A stretch of 64,000 nt of DNA from Bacillota bacterium (GCA_017436705.1 JAFSCP010000008.1:1-64000), one strand, 5' to 3'; numbered from the stretch's first letter, positions 17,529 through 25,866 are shown. Notes: generated from the sequence alone by a model not told the origin. Translations and numbers: made by a program.

Positions 17529-18494
17529 TCAGGCAATCCACCAGACCGAGAGGCAGCAGTCTTCTTCCCTGACAAATATGCTCCCGGCCGGTGTTCCGCC
17601 CGCAGAAGCATTCCAGAAGTTTTCTGCATAGAAATCCAGGGTTTTTCCAAGTTTCTCACGTACTATTTTTTCTGCACTTTCGTATCTGCTGAAACTTCTG
17701 GGCCATACAGGTCCCCAGCCGGAATTTTCAGGGGTCCTCCCTGCCACTGTTTTCAGCTTTGCATGAGGATACTTTTCCATAATGTACTCTTCTGCTGCAG
17801 CTTTCAGTTCTTCGGCTGTAACCTGCTGTAAAGGTGCTGCAATGTCAGAATACCTTCCCCAGACTTTCTTCCCCTCCGAAATCATGTATGCCCGCACCCT
17901 GAACTCATAATTACAGTTTCCGGTCTGTACTATGGCCTCTGTTCCTTCTACCTTTATATTCCCCACAAAAATTGTCTCCTCGTAGGTTGGTCCCGGCTTG
18001 TAATACCAGCCCTTATGCCAGGCATCATCACCGGCCTGCCGTACAGCCACCTGATATCCGTCAGCACCTTTGACAGGGCTCCATTTCAGCCTGTATCCGG
18101 TCTGCTGCCATTCGGTCTCAAGATTTTTAACTTTAACAGGACGGGCATATGCGCTCTTAACCACGGAGAACCTGGAGTAAACCCTTCTGCTGCCTGATTC
18201 CCTGAAAGCACGGACTTTGTAATAGTAAGATCTGCCTGTTGTTCTGCCGCTGTCAGTGTACATACTACTGTCCGGATTATCAATAACTGCAATACGCTTA
18301 AACTTACTTTTTTCTGAAGCTGCACGGTATACCTGATAACCTTCTGCCCCTGAAACAGGCTGCCATGTCAGTCTGATTTTATGGGAGTTATATGATAATA
18401 CTTTTTCAAGATCAGGTCTTTGCAGCGGTACTGATGCCCCATGGGCTGCTGATACAGAAACAGCCGCAATTAAAAAAACGATGGTTACCGCCAT
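17529..18494 (-). CDS. Secreted fibronectin type III domain protein
   Basis: A 321-residue exported protein. After a signal segment (to about residue 20) come two FnIII-like domains: the first with IRLTWQPVSGAEGYQVYRA and SYYYKVRAF, the second with YRLKWSPVKGADGYQVAV and YEFRVRAYM. A C-terminal ~90-residue region (TAEELKAAAEEYIMEKYP onward) is unassigned and has Trp-rich ends. The ATG at 18494 is the first usual start, but no ribosome site precedes it closely; a perfect AAAGGAGG sits eight bases before an in-frame ATC at 18524, which would add ten residues with Lys/Arg to the signal peptide. It leads the adhesin operon, 27 bases upstream. Confidence 0.75.
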   Translation of the reverse strand: MAVTIVFLIAAVSVSAAHGASVPLQRPDLEKVLSYNSHKIRLTWQPVSGAEGYQVYRAASEKSKFKRIAVIDNPDSSMYTDSGRTTGRSYYYKVRAFRESGSRRVYSRFSVVKSAYARPVKVKNLETEWQQTGYRLKWSPVKGADGYQVAVRQAGDDAWHKGWYYKPGPTYEETIFVGNIKVEGTEAIVQTGNCNYEFRVRAYMISEGKKVWGRYSDIAAPLQQVTAEELKAAAEEYIMEKYPHAKLKTVAGRTPENSGWGPVWPRSFSRYESAEKIVREKLGKTLDFYAENFWNASAGGTPAGSIFVREEDCCLSVWWIA

Positions 18495-18557
18495 CGTTCT
18501 CAGACATATAGATTTGTTTTTGATTTTTTACACCTCCTTTCAATTTATTTTTTTCCA

Positions 18558-18592
18558 ACAAAAAACGACACGATCCGAAAGGACTGTGTCGT
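18558..18592 (-). terminator. Terminator after the P-type ATPase gene
   Basis: Arms ACGACACGATCC (18565-18576) and GGACTGTGTCGT (18581-18592) around GAAA, with a T run on the minus strand. It separates the ATPase transcript from the adhesin operon. Confidence 0.85.
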
Positions 18593-18607
18593 CTTTGTTT
18601 TTAATAA

Positions 18608-21247
18608 TTAATATTTCTTGCCGAATTTTCTTTCGAAGAACTTTACAACTTCTACGATTGGAATTACAAGGAAGGCAAGACCGATTGCGATACCATATTC
18701 AGTAAAGTTGATGTGTTCAAATTCGAAAGCAGCTGCCAGTAATGGAATTTCCACAACAGCAGTAGTAGCGATGAAGCTTGCAACGCCAGCCAGCCAGAGT
18801 GCCTTGTTTCTGCTGTTCATTGTGAAGATACTTCCTCTCTGGGAACGCATGTTGAAGCTGTGGAAGATTTCTGCCATGGACATTGTCAGGAAGGCCATGG
18901 AAATACCGTCAGGGCTGTTTGCGATTTCCCAGACACCACTTTCAATGTAGTGGCCGATAAAGTAAGCAGCCAGTGTGAGAATTGATACGATGAAGCCCTG
19001 GTAGAACAGGTCTACGCCGAGACCACCGGCAAAGATACCGTCAGTAGTCTTACGAGGTTTACGCTGCATAATGTCAGCTTCCGGCTTTTCCATACCGAGT
19101 GCAAGTGCAGGGAAGCAGTCTGTTACCAGATTGATCCACAACAGGTGTACCGGATGAAGAATTGTGAAGCCCATGAGTGTAGCTACGAAAATACTGATTA
19201 CTTCGGACATGTTGGAAGCAAGCAGGAACTGGATTGCCTTTCTGATGTTGTCGTAGATACGACGGCCTTCAGAAACTGCACCAACGATTGTAGCAAAGTT
19301 ATCGTCCGCAAGAACCATGTCTGCAACGTTCTTTGTTACGTCAGTACCAGTGATACCCATGCCGACACCGATGTCAGCAGACTTGATGGAAGGAGCATCG
19401 TTTACGCCGTCACCGGTCATTGCAGTAACGAAACCTTTCTTCTTCCACATGTTAACGATTCTTACCTTATGTTCAGGCTGTACACGTGCGTATACACTGA
19501 TGTTTGCGATTTCCTTTTCGAACTCTTCATCGCTCATTTCATTGAGCATAGCACCTGTGATAGCGCGCTTGCCTTCTCTGAGGATACCGAGTTCCTTACC
19601 GATTGCAGATGCTGTGTCAACATGGTCACCTGTAATCATGATAGGTGTAATACCTGCAGAGTTACATTCTTCAATAGCTGCCTTTACTTCTGGTCTTACA
19701 GGGTCAATCATACCCACAAGACCCAGGAAGCAAAGGTCATGTTCAAGACCTGCTACAGAAATATCTGCCGGTTTTTCATCATGGATAGTTTCTGCTGCCA
19801 TAAGCACACGGAGCGCTCTGTCAGCCATTTCTTTATTTGCTTTGAGGATTTCTGCCTTATCTTCATCAGTGATAGGAGAAACCTTACCGCCTTTGTAAAT
19901 CTTGGTACATTTCTTGAGCACTTCGTCAGGAGCACCTTTAGTGTACTGAATGATAATGTTTTCATTCTTATCCTTGTGAAGGGTTGTCATCATCTTACGG
20001 CCGGAGTCGAAAGGAACTTCGCCTACTCTTGGAAGAGCAAGTTCAACATCGCCCTTATTAAGGCCTAACTTATATGCATAATTTACAAGAGCACATTCTG
20101 TAGGTTCGCCTACAGCTGCACCATCTTCAAGCTTAGCATCACAGCAGAGTGCCATTGCACGAGCAATTCTTGCTTCATCTTCACCGTAGTAGTCAACTAC
20201 TGTCATCTTGTTCTGAGTCAGAGTACCAGTCTTGTCGGAGCAGATAATCTGAGCACAGCCGAGAGTTTCAACAGCAGTGAGCTTTCTGATGATTGCATTC
20301 TGCTTGGACATATTTGTAACACCCATGGAAAGTACGATTGTTACAACCGCAACAAGACCTTCCGGAATAGCAGCTACTGCAAGAGAAACCGCTACCATGA
20401 ATGTGTCAAGGAATACTAAACCTGTGATTGCATCGGCTCTGAGAAGGCTTACTGCAAAGATTACAACGCAGATTGCAAGTACTAATACTGTAAGAATCTT
20501 GGAAAGCTGAGCAAGCTTGATCTGAAGCGGAGTCTTGCCTTCCTGAGCCTGAGCAAGTGCATCAGCAATCTTACCCATTTCAGTATCCATACCTGTAGCA
20601 GTGATTACTACAACACCACGGCCATAAACCACTGTACTTCCCATGTAAACCATGTTCTTTCTGTCGCCGAGAGGAACGTCCTTTTCGCCGTCAAGAGCAA
20701 GAACATCTGCAGTCTTGTCAACAGGAACGGATTCACCTGTAAGAGCAGCTTCTTCAATCTTCATGCTTGCGCATTCGATAATACGTCCGTCAGCAGGAAC
20801 TGCGTCACCTGCTTCAAGAAGAACCACATCACCTACTACAAGGTCTTCGCTCTTTACAATCTTGATTTTTCCGTCTCTTAAAACCTTGCTGGTGGCTGCG
20901 GACATGGCCTGCAGCGCTTCAATGGCTTTTTCAGCCTTGCTTTCCTGGTAAACACCGAGAACTGCGTTGATTATTACAACTGCAAGAATGATGATTACGT
21001 CTGCAAAGCTTTCGCCGGAATAGAAAGCTGTAACCCCTGAAATTGCTGCTGCCACAATAAGGATGATAATCATCGGGTCAGCAAGCTGGGACATAAAACG
21101 TTTGAATAAAGAATCTTTTTTAGCTTCGGCCAGCTTGTTAGGGCCGTTTGATTCAAGTCTCTTGCCTGCTTCTGCATCTGCAAGACCGGAAGCCTGGGAA
21201 TTGACCTGAATCATCGTTTCGTCGATGCTTTTTAAATAATACTTCAT
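18608..21247 (-). CDS. P-type cation-transporting ATPase (Ca2+/Mn2+ type, P2)
   Basis: An 879-residue ion pump of the PMR1/SERCA-like P2 group. Actuator motif TGES at residues 170-173, phosphorylation motif DKTGT with Asp338, the M4 motif PEGL at 295-298, nucleotide-domain KGAPDEVL, hinge TGDGVNDAPSIKSADIG, and about ten membrane helices are all present. Homologues export Ca2+ or Mn2+. The leader holds a yybP-ykoY-type Mn2+ riboswitch, which argues for Mn2+ efflux. RBS AAGGAGAAG precedes the ATG at 21247. Single-gene transcript ending at 18558. Confidence 0.93.
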   Translation of the reverse strand: MKYYLKSIDETMIQVNSQASGLADAEAGKRLESNGPNKLAEAKKDSLFKRFMSQLADPMIIILIVAAAISGVTAFYSGESFADVIIILAVVIINAVLGVYQESKAEKAIEALQAMSAATSKVLRDGKIKIVKSEDLVVGDVVLLEAGDAVPADGRIIECASMKIEEAALTGESVPVDKTADVLALDGEKDVPLGDRKNMVYMGSTVVYGRGVVVITATGMDTEMGKIADALAQAQEGKTPLQIKLAQLSKILTVLVLAICVVIFAVSLLRADAITGLVFLDTFMVAVSLAVAAIPEGLVAVVTIVLSMGVTNMSKQNAIIRKLTAVETLGCAQIICSDKTGTLTQNKMTVVDYYGEDEARIARAMALCCDAKLEDGAAVGEPTECALVNYAYKLGLNKGDVELALPRVGEVPFDSGRKMMTTLHKDKNENIIIQYTKGAPDEVLKKCTKIYKGGKVSPITDEDKAEILKANKEMADRALRVLMAAETIHDEKPADISVAGLEHDLCFLGLVGMIDPVRPEVKAAIEECNSAGITPIMITGDHVDTASAIGKELGILREGKRAITGAMLNEMSDEEFEKEIANISVYARVQPEHKVRIVNMWKKKGFVTAMTGDGVNDAPSIKSADIGVGMGITGTDVTKNVADMVLADDNFATIVGAVSEGRRIYDNIRKAIQFLLASNMSEVISIFVATLMGFTILHPVHLLWINLVTDCFPALALGMEKPEADIMQRKPRKTTDGIFAGGLGVDLFYQGFIVSILTLAAYFIGHYIESGVWEIANSPDGISMAFLTMSMAEIFHSFNMRSQRGSIFTMNSRNKALWLAGVASFIATTAVVEIPLLAAAFEFEHINFTEYGIAIGLAFLVIPIVEVVKFFERKFGKKY

Positions 21248-21301
21248 GTCTTCTCCTTTTCTTTTTTCAGAGGAGTCTGCTTCTGAAACAAAAATTCAAA
21301 A

Positions 21302-21440
21302 AAGACTCCTACCATATATTATACGGTAAAAGTCTTACTATTTAAGATACCCGCGAACCATACGGTCCGGAAAAACCGGTCTCCGACGGTCGGATTGACG
21401 CAGAATACCACGCTTTGAAGCGCTAGTTACTCCCTCTTAC
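21302..21440 (-). promoter_or_regulatory. yybP-ykoY-type Mn2+ riboswitch with overlapping terminator
   Basis: Read on the minus strand the leader has GAGGGAGTAACTAG near its 5' end, a hairpin AGCGCTTCAAAGCGT, AATCCGACCGTCGGAGACCGG, and the 3' element GTAAGACTTTTAC, the order seen in yybP-ykoY RNAs. P1 would be GTAAGAG (21434-21440) with CTTTTAC (21326-21332). The same CTTTTAC lies in the 5' arm of a terminator hairpin (21302-21336) followed by T6. Metal binding that holds P1 would break the terminator, an ON switch, as known for this class. Confidence 0.8.
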
Positions 21441-21448
21441 AAGCAATT

Positions 21449-21478
21449 AGTATACTATATGGCCAGCTTATGTGTCAA
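21449..21478 (-). promoter_or_regulatory. Promoter of the riboswitch-ATPase transcript
   Basis: Minus-strand TTGACA (21473-21478), 18-base spacer, TATACT (21449-21454), placed just upstream of the aptamer. Confidence 0.75.
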
Positions 21479-21496
21479 CCAGAAATTGGTGTATTT

Positions 21497-21592
21497 TCAG
21501 TGAAGAAACAGCCTTTGGCTCAGCTCCAGCTGAAAATTATTAAGCATCACGAAAAGAATGACCAGGCCAATTGTTATTATCAGATTTTTCAT
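21497..21592 (-). CDS. 31-residue hydrophobic peptide of the Tad-like locus
   Basis: A very short ORF whose ATG overlaps the stop of the TadE-like gene by four bases (ATGA), so translation would be coupled. It encodes a basic start MKN, one membrane segment, and a short amphipathic tail ending in LFLH. The first residues MKNLIITIG match the starts of the two other mini-proteins at 22033-22170 and 22167-22382. It may be a minor pilin-like subunit or a membrane partner. The ORF is small and has no own ribosome site, so it is less certain than its neighbours. Confidence 0.5.
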   Translation of the reverse strand: MKNLIITIGLVILFVMLNNFQLELSQRLFLH

Positions 21593-22026
21593 TGGACAGG
21601 TTCCTCCGGTTCCTGTTCTTCCTGAGGCATAAAAATCATCAGGCTGCGTGAAATATGTGTACGGACATTTTCTGATGGAGCCAGTCCGAGAGCTCTGGCC
21701 GGCCCTATGACCCCGTACACCGGCATGGAAACCTCCAGGCCAGAGCTCACGGGCGCGCCGCTGCTGTTGACCTGGTCCGGCGCCGCGCCCGAAACAGCTA
21801 CCGCTATTTCGGACTGGCTGCATCCAAGTATTTCTGCCAGACTTTCTTTAAGTTCTGCAATATCTTCACTTTTTATCATGCCCTGATTTTCTGAAATTAG
21901 ACGGAGCTGCCGTATTTCATGTTCTGCACCCATTATTTTTGTAAACGTAATCTGATTGGCCGTAAACTGCATGAGAAACATCGTAAGCACAAGCATCGAT
22001 GCTATAGTTGTTATAAAATCCTTCAT
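21589..22026 (-). CDS. TadE-like/DUF4320-like membrane protein
   Basis: 145 residues with one N-terminal membrane segment (about 5-22) followed by a helix (TKIMGAEHEIRQLRLISENQ) and a C-terminal beta-rich domain, the layout of TadE-type minor pilins and the clostridial DUF4320 group. An acidic Pro/Glu tail ends the protein. It starts six bases after the stop of the 45-residue peptide gene and overlaps the 31-residue peptide gene. The likely role is a minor pilin or assembly protein for the Tad-like apparatus. Family assignment rests on architecture and context. Confidence 0.6.
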   Translation of the reverse strand: MKDFITTIASMLVLTMFLMQFTANQITFTKIMGAEHEIRQLRLISENQGMIKSEDIAELKESLAEILGCSQSEIAVAVSGAAPDQVNSSGAPVSSGLEVSMPVYGVIGPARALGLAPSENVRTHISRSLMIFMPQEEQEPEEPVQ

Positions 22027-22032
22027 TATTAT

Positions 22033-22170
22033 TTACCCGTAAGCAGCAAGTGCTTTTTCCATGGCAGCTGCCGAAACCATCTTAAGACTATCCGGCCCAT
22101 CTCCTGCCATCATCTCAAAAATTATACACCCCAGCAGCGCAGTCCCGATGATTATTACCAGCTGCTTCAT
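22033..22170 (-). CDS. 45-residue mini pilin-like peptide
   Basis: ATG at 22170 overlaps the stop of the 71-residue gene by four bases; the ORF ends in TAA at 22033. The product has one membrane segment beginning MKQLVIIIGTALLG and a short polar tail with an Ala-rich helix (SAAAMEKALAAYG). The start is nearly the same as that of the 71-residue neighbour (IIIGT-x-LLG). Gly14 followed by Glu19 would fit a prepilin Gly/Glu(+5) site, but the usual charged leader is lacking. Flp-type mini-pilin is the best guess from context. Confidence 0.6.
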   Translation of the reverse strand: MKQLVIIIGTALLGCIIFEMMAGDGPDSLKMVSAAAMEKALAAYG

Positions 22171-22382
22171 TGTACAGTTCCTCCGTTTTCTCCTGTCCCG
22201 CTTCCTCCGGCTGTAATTCCTCCGCTATCACCAAAATTTATGCTGTCCATTATGGCTTTGTTTCCTTCCTCCATAATTGAACCCGCGGTTGCTTTCAGTG
22301 AGTTATCGTCCCCCAGAACAAGTGTGTTGACAATTACTGCACCCAGCAGGATTGTCCCGATTATGATAATAAGATTCTTCAT
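22167..22382 (-). CDS. 71-residue Flp-like small membrane protein
   Basis: GGAGG precedes the ATG at 22382. One membrane segment (MKNLIIIIGTILLGAVIV) is followed by a short helix (ATAGSIMEEGNKAIMDS) and a Gly/Ser-rich tail. It is the largest of three related mini-proteins and the first after the TadC-like gene, the usual place for Flp pilin genes. Asn rather than Glu occupies the +5 position after Gly14. It could be the main pilin or a structural rod subunit. Confidence 0.65.
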   Translation of the reverse strand: MKNLIIIIGTILLGAVIVNTLVLGDDNSLKATAGSIMEEGNKAIMDSINFGDSGGITAGGSGTGENGGTVQ

Positions 22383-22402
22383 TGTGTAACCTCCTTTGTC
22401 CC

Positions 22403-22861
22403 TTAAAAAAGATTGTCCAGCATGGCCAGTGCATCAAGAAATACAACCACCACGGCGAAATTGACAAGCAGTGCGAAAACAGATGCGGCCGCCCAGACTG
22501 TTGCCAGGATACTCTTTTTCTGGGCGGTCTTCAGCGCCGCTGTCATCTGTTCTTCCGCCATGGCATTCTGAAAAACTTCCATCTGCTTTACCAGTTCTGA
22601 AGGATTGATTTTGTCCAGTTTTGACAGTATGGCCGCAAAATTTCTGCCAGTTCTTGTTCCTGTCCTTTCAGCAAAAACCTGAAAAGCTTCTTTGTCCCGA
22701 CCATTTCTGTACAGTGTAAGCATCTCCTCATAAACCGGCTTCAGAACCCATGAATTCTCCATGAGCCTTTCGTAGATAAAGTCTGCCACAAAGGGCCTGT
22801 CTTTCTGTACTATTGCCAGATTTTTCAGGGTTATTACACTGCCGTAAAGTTCTCTTTCCAT
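22403..22861 (-). CDS. TadC-like type II/IVb secretion membrane protein (short)
   Basis: The start is placed at ATG 22861 (MERELYGSV), six bases after the TadB-like stop; the open frame upstream overlaps that gene and is unlikely. The 152-residue product has a helical cytoplasmic half typical of T2SSF domains (SVITLKNLAIVQKDRPFVADFI, LKPVYEEMLTLYRNG) and one or two C-terminal membrane segments. Full TadC proteins are about twice as long, so this is a reduced version that probably pairs with the TadB-like protein to form the membrane platform. Confidence 0.65.
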   Translation of the reverse strand: MERELYGSVITLKNLAIVQKDRPFVADFIYERLMENSWVLKPVYEEMLTLYRNGRDKEAFQVFAERTGTRTGRNFAAILSKLDKINPSELVKQMEVFQNAMAEEQMTAALKTAQKKSILATVWAAASVFALLVNFAVVVVFLDALAMLDNLF

Positions 22862-22866
22862 CTTCA

Positions 22867-23811
22867 CTACAGATCCAGCTTTGTTCTTGTAAGCCAGCTG
22901 TTTAAAAGCAGCCCCGCTCCATAAATCACTGAAGAAACTGTGAACCATGTGAGCCCCACCTCCGTTCCGAACTGATAATAAAGAAATTTTTCCGGTGTCA
23001 GACCGAAATAGCCTATACCGCCTGCAACAGTCAGAAAGTAAGAAACAGGCGCCAGATATCTGAGCATCATTTCGGCTTCATTATTTTCTCTGCGGGCGTA
23101 CTCGTCAACCTTTCTTGCCCGCTTCACCGTGTCTGCCAGATCTGTAAGCGCTTCCGTAACTTCCATTCCTGACGCCAGGGCAAAATACATATTGCCGGAC
23201 AGAATATTTCCCCAGGAAGTATTCAGTGAAAGACGGAACTCCCTGAGCAAAAGACCGATTCTGTTTTTCCCTGCAGCAGTATTCAGACCTTTGGACAAAT
23301 TAAAAAGAAGCCGCTTTGAATTGGGCGCGTCTTCTATAGTTTTTGCCGTTTCTTCAATTGCCTGCTGCATATTGAAAAAGCATATTTTGTAGTTGTTCAG
23401 AAGTTCAGTGATAAGTATTTCCCCCTCTCTGGAACTGTCGATACGCAGTTTCTGCAGCCTGAGACGCAGCAGACCGTAAGGCAGACAGGCTGTAAGCAAT
23501 GTTGCACACACGGTGATTGCAAAGGGAATTTTTTTAATAAGTAATAAAAAAACTGCTGCGCACGGTAAAGCTGACAGAACCCAGAAAGCTTTCACACTCC
23601 TGTCCGTTCCCATTCCAAGAGTCACCTGCAGGAGAAGCCTCAGATGCTGTTCTTCTCTGACAGTATCTGTTGTTCCTGCTCTGAAGCCACCGGCCCATTT
23701 TGCTGCGGCCTGAAACTGTTCATGGTAAAATCCGGCCATTTCCTTCCATGTGGCAAGGAAAATACCTGTCCCTAGAAGAACAATTATAACTGTTTCTGTC
23801 ATAATTCGCAC
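22867..23811 (-). CDS. TadB-like secretion platform protein (T2SSF family)
   Basis: 314 residues with an N-terminal membrane segment, a pair near 80-115, a helical T2SSF-type cytoplasmic domain (LITELLNNYKICFFNMQQAI, TALTDLADTVKRARKVDEYA) and two C-terminal membrane segments. TadB/TadC/GspF proteins bind the ATPase and form the inner-membrane base of the pilus motor. The start overlaps the end of the CpaF-like ATPase by 13 bases. Sequence is diverged, but order and topology support the call. Confidence 0.7.
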   Translation of the reverse strand: MRIMTETVIIVLLGTGIFLATWKEMAGFYHEQFQAAAKWAGGFRAGTTDTVREEQHLRLLLQVTLGMGTDRSVKAFWVLSALPCAAVFLLLIKKIPFAITVCATLLTACLPYGLLRLRLQKLRIDSSREGEILITELLNNYKICFFNMQQAIEETAKTIEDAPNSKRLLFNLSKGLNTAAGKNRIGLLLREFRLSLNTSWGNILSGNMYFALASGMEVTEALTDLADTVKRARKVDEYARRENNEAEMMLRYLAPVSYFLTVAGGIGYFGLTPEKFLYYQFGTEVGLTWFTVSSVIYGAGLLLNSWLTRTKLDL

Positions 23812-25190
23812 CTCTGTGGATTCTCAGCCAGTGCCGGTTTATAATATCTGGGATAAATCACCCTTCCTTCTGTCAGAGGGTTCCGTCTTTCCAAATCTTT
23901 CATAATTGCCTCCATCTCAGCAAAATCTTCAGGCCGCATTGCTGCTGCAGCCACTTTATCTGCTCCCAGGTGATACTGCCACTTCCAGCTTCCGCTGCCG
24001 TCATATCTGCATATACAATATACAGCTGGTCTGTCTTTTTCAGCATCATAGCAGTATTCCCACATACTTTTCAGCCGCTTTCTGCCTCTGTTATCCTCAT
24101 CAGAGCAGAACTCCAGTATATAGTTGAAATTCCTGAAAATCTGCAGGATTATTCCCTGAGTATCGCCGCCATACTTTGTCCGTATTTTTGAAGCCATGGT
24201 ATATGGCAGCATGACCGGGTCCCCTGTATGAACTGTTGCCTTGCTGCGGCGTGTCCCGGTAGAAGTAATTTCAAGAGCCAGGCGGTAAGCCTGGGCATCT
24301 CTCATTTCTTCCAGAATTACGTAATCATTATCTCCGCGCAGCAGAGATCTGGTTATATCCTCCAGCTGCTCTCCATCGGCCACAAGCTGCATTACCGGTG
24401 CCTCAGCCATTATTTCATGCCACGGTGTTTCCGGGTCTGTAGAAATGGCCAGCCCTTCCAGGGACGGGTTTTCATGTTTCTGCCATATCTGCATGAAAGT
24501 AGTCTTGCCTGATCTTACAGGTCCTGCAAAAATCACATTGAACCCCAGCCTTATCATAACCCTGAACAAAGGCACAGCATCTTCAGGTATGGTCCCAAGC
24601 CGGACCATTTCCTCAAAGGTCAGCTCCTGCAGAATATATTTTCTGAAAACCATCACATCCTGACCGTCCTTTGTGCGGTCTCCTGAGTAGATGGTGATTC
24701 TTATGCCATTGCGCATATATATCTCATGGAAACCTTTTTCCAGCCGTTCTCCCGGTGTGGAAAGAAGCAGCGCTCTTTTAAGCTGCTCCCGCCTCTGTCT
24801 TTCTATGGTCTGCGGCTGAAGAACTGCGGTTCCTTCTATGAGGCAATACATTCTGTCACCTATTATTTTAGCCGATGACGACCTTCTGTATTCTTCAGTC
24901 TGGTCATATGCCCAGGGTGCAAGACCTGCCAGCCCGTAAAGTTCATGGAAGACAGCTTCGCTCAGATTTCTGTACCACTGTGGAAATTGCACATTGTCAA
25001 GATTTTCTTCTTCAATAATTTCATTGATGCGCTCCAGATACTGGTTCATCGCATCCTCATATCCCATGATGGCCCGTTTTTCCAGTTCCAGCCTTTCCAT
25101 ACGGGCCAGTTCATCAGTACCTTTCCAATCCCTTTCGAAAACTGCCTCTACCCGGCGGCAGCCTTCTTCAAAAGTAATATTTTTTTCCAT
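23799..25190 (-). CDS. CpaF/TadA-like secretion ATPase
   Basis: The motor of the Tad-like system: a hexameric type II/IV secretion ATPase at the cytoplasmic membrane face. The 463-residue protein has an N-terminal helical region, Walker A GPVRSGKTT at 223-231, the Asp/Glu box DPETPW, the Walker B region DYVILEEMRDAQAYRLALE near 287-305 and the His-box STGTRRSKATVHTGDP near 308-323. The start at 25190 follows a GGAGGCTCGGA stretch. It sits between the CpaB-like and TadB-like genes, the standard order. Confidence 0.88.
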   Translation of the reverse strand: MEKNITFEEGCRRVEAVFERDWKGTDELARMERLELEKRAIMGYEDAMNQYLERINEIIEEENLDNVQFPQWYRNLSEAVFHELYGLAGLAPWAYDQTEEYRRSSSAKIIGDRMYCLIEGTAVLQPQTIERQRREQLKRALLLSTPGERLEKGFHEIYMRNGIRITIYSGDRTKDGQDVMVFRKYILQELTFEEMVRLGTIPEDAVPLFRVMIRLGFNVIFAGPVRSGKTTFMQIWQKHENPSLEGLAISTDPETPWHEIMAEAPVMQLVADGEQLEDITRSLLRGDNDYVILEEMRDAQAYRLALEITSTGTRRSKATVHTGDPVMLPYTMASKIRTKYGGDTQGIILQIFRNFNYILEFCSDEDNRGRKRLKSMWEYCYDAEKDRPAVYCICRYDGSGSWKWQYHLGADKVAAAAMRPEDFAEMEAIMKDLERRNPLTEGRVIYPRYYKPALAENPQRCEL

Positions 25191-25202
25191 TCCGAGCCTC
25201 CA

Positions 25203-25799
25203 TCAGTAATAGAGAATTACAAACTTATTTTCCTTGTCTGCCAGTTTTCCAAGCAGCCGTGCTTGTTCCTCCGTCACCACAACTTCTATTAAGCTTACCG
25301 AAGCGGAGCTTGTCAGCCTTTCATCATCACCGTAATAAACTTCCTGGTTGGTGCCGTCTCTTACATAGGCTACAACTGCATCTGTTACAATTTCTCCGGC
25401 GCAATAAAAAAAGGCCCTGTCTCCTCTCTTCAATGTCTGTGGAAAGGATTTAAGCCATTGCTCCGGTATTGATAATATAAACTTTCCTTCTTCTTCACCT
25501 ACTGCAAACTTGGATTCCTGAAAGTATTCCATGTAAAGTTCAGTCCCCGCTGCCACATACTGAGCCGTTTCCATGCCGATAAGACTTTCTGCGTCAATAC
25601 TCATAATAGCCCCCTCTGCTGCATTTTCAATGAGTCTTTCCCTGAACATTTCCCGGGTAATAAGGGTATTTTTAGGCAGGGATTCTCTCAGTACCAGTAC
25701 TCTGTCATAAGTTATATGCTCACGTCCCCACAGTTCCCAGAAGCACAGCGCTCCCAGTGAAATTACCACCAGAATTATACCGGCAATCCTTTTTTTCAT
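25203..25799 (-). CDS. CpaB/RcpC-like SAF-domain protein
   Basis: 198 residues: an N-terminal membrane anchor (MKKRIAGIILVVISLGAL) and an external SAF domain with LRESLPKNTLITREMFRERLI and MSIDAESLIGMETAQYVAAG, the shape of CpaB/RcpC proteins that act early in Flp pilus assembly. In Gram-negatives they join the secretin; Gram-positives lack one, so this version may thread the pilus through the wall. It is first in the Tad-like operon, 12 bases before the ATPase gene. Confidence 0.75.
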   Translation of the reverse strand: MKKRIAGIILVVISLGALCFWELWGREHITYDRVLVLRESLPKNTLITREMFRERLIENAAEGAIMSIDAESLIGMETAQYVAAGTELYMEYFQESKFAVGEEEGKFILSIPEQWLKSFPQTLKRGDRAFFYCAGEIVTDAVVAYVRDGTNQEVYYGDDERLTSSASVSLIEVVVTEEQARLLGKLADKENKFVILYY

Positions 25800-25828
25800 T
25801 ATGTACTCCTTTTCATTTTTCCCAAAGA

Positions 25829-25858
25829 AAAACCCCGCAGTCTCTCCTGCGAGGTTTT
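25829..25858 (-). terminator. Terminator upstream of the Tad-like operon
   Basis: Arms AAAACCCCGCAG (25829-25840) and CTGCGAGGTTTT (25847-25858) with one mismatch, then TTTTTCTTT on the minus strand. It ends the 26350-25937 transcript, or it could attenuate transcription from the promoter at 25867-25895. Confidence 0.75.
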
Positions 25859-25866
25859 ATTACATT

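Noticed and set aside
19145-20068. 307-codon plus-strand open frame with many Cys
   Set aside because: Antisense shadow of the P-type ATPase; Cys/Phe-rich composition is typical of reversed coding sequence.
21497-21823. 108-codon frame ending in the 31-residue peptide
   Set aside because: Its first ~75 codons overlap the TadE-like gene in another frame and have no start signal. Only the last 31 codons, from the ATGA overlap, are kept.
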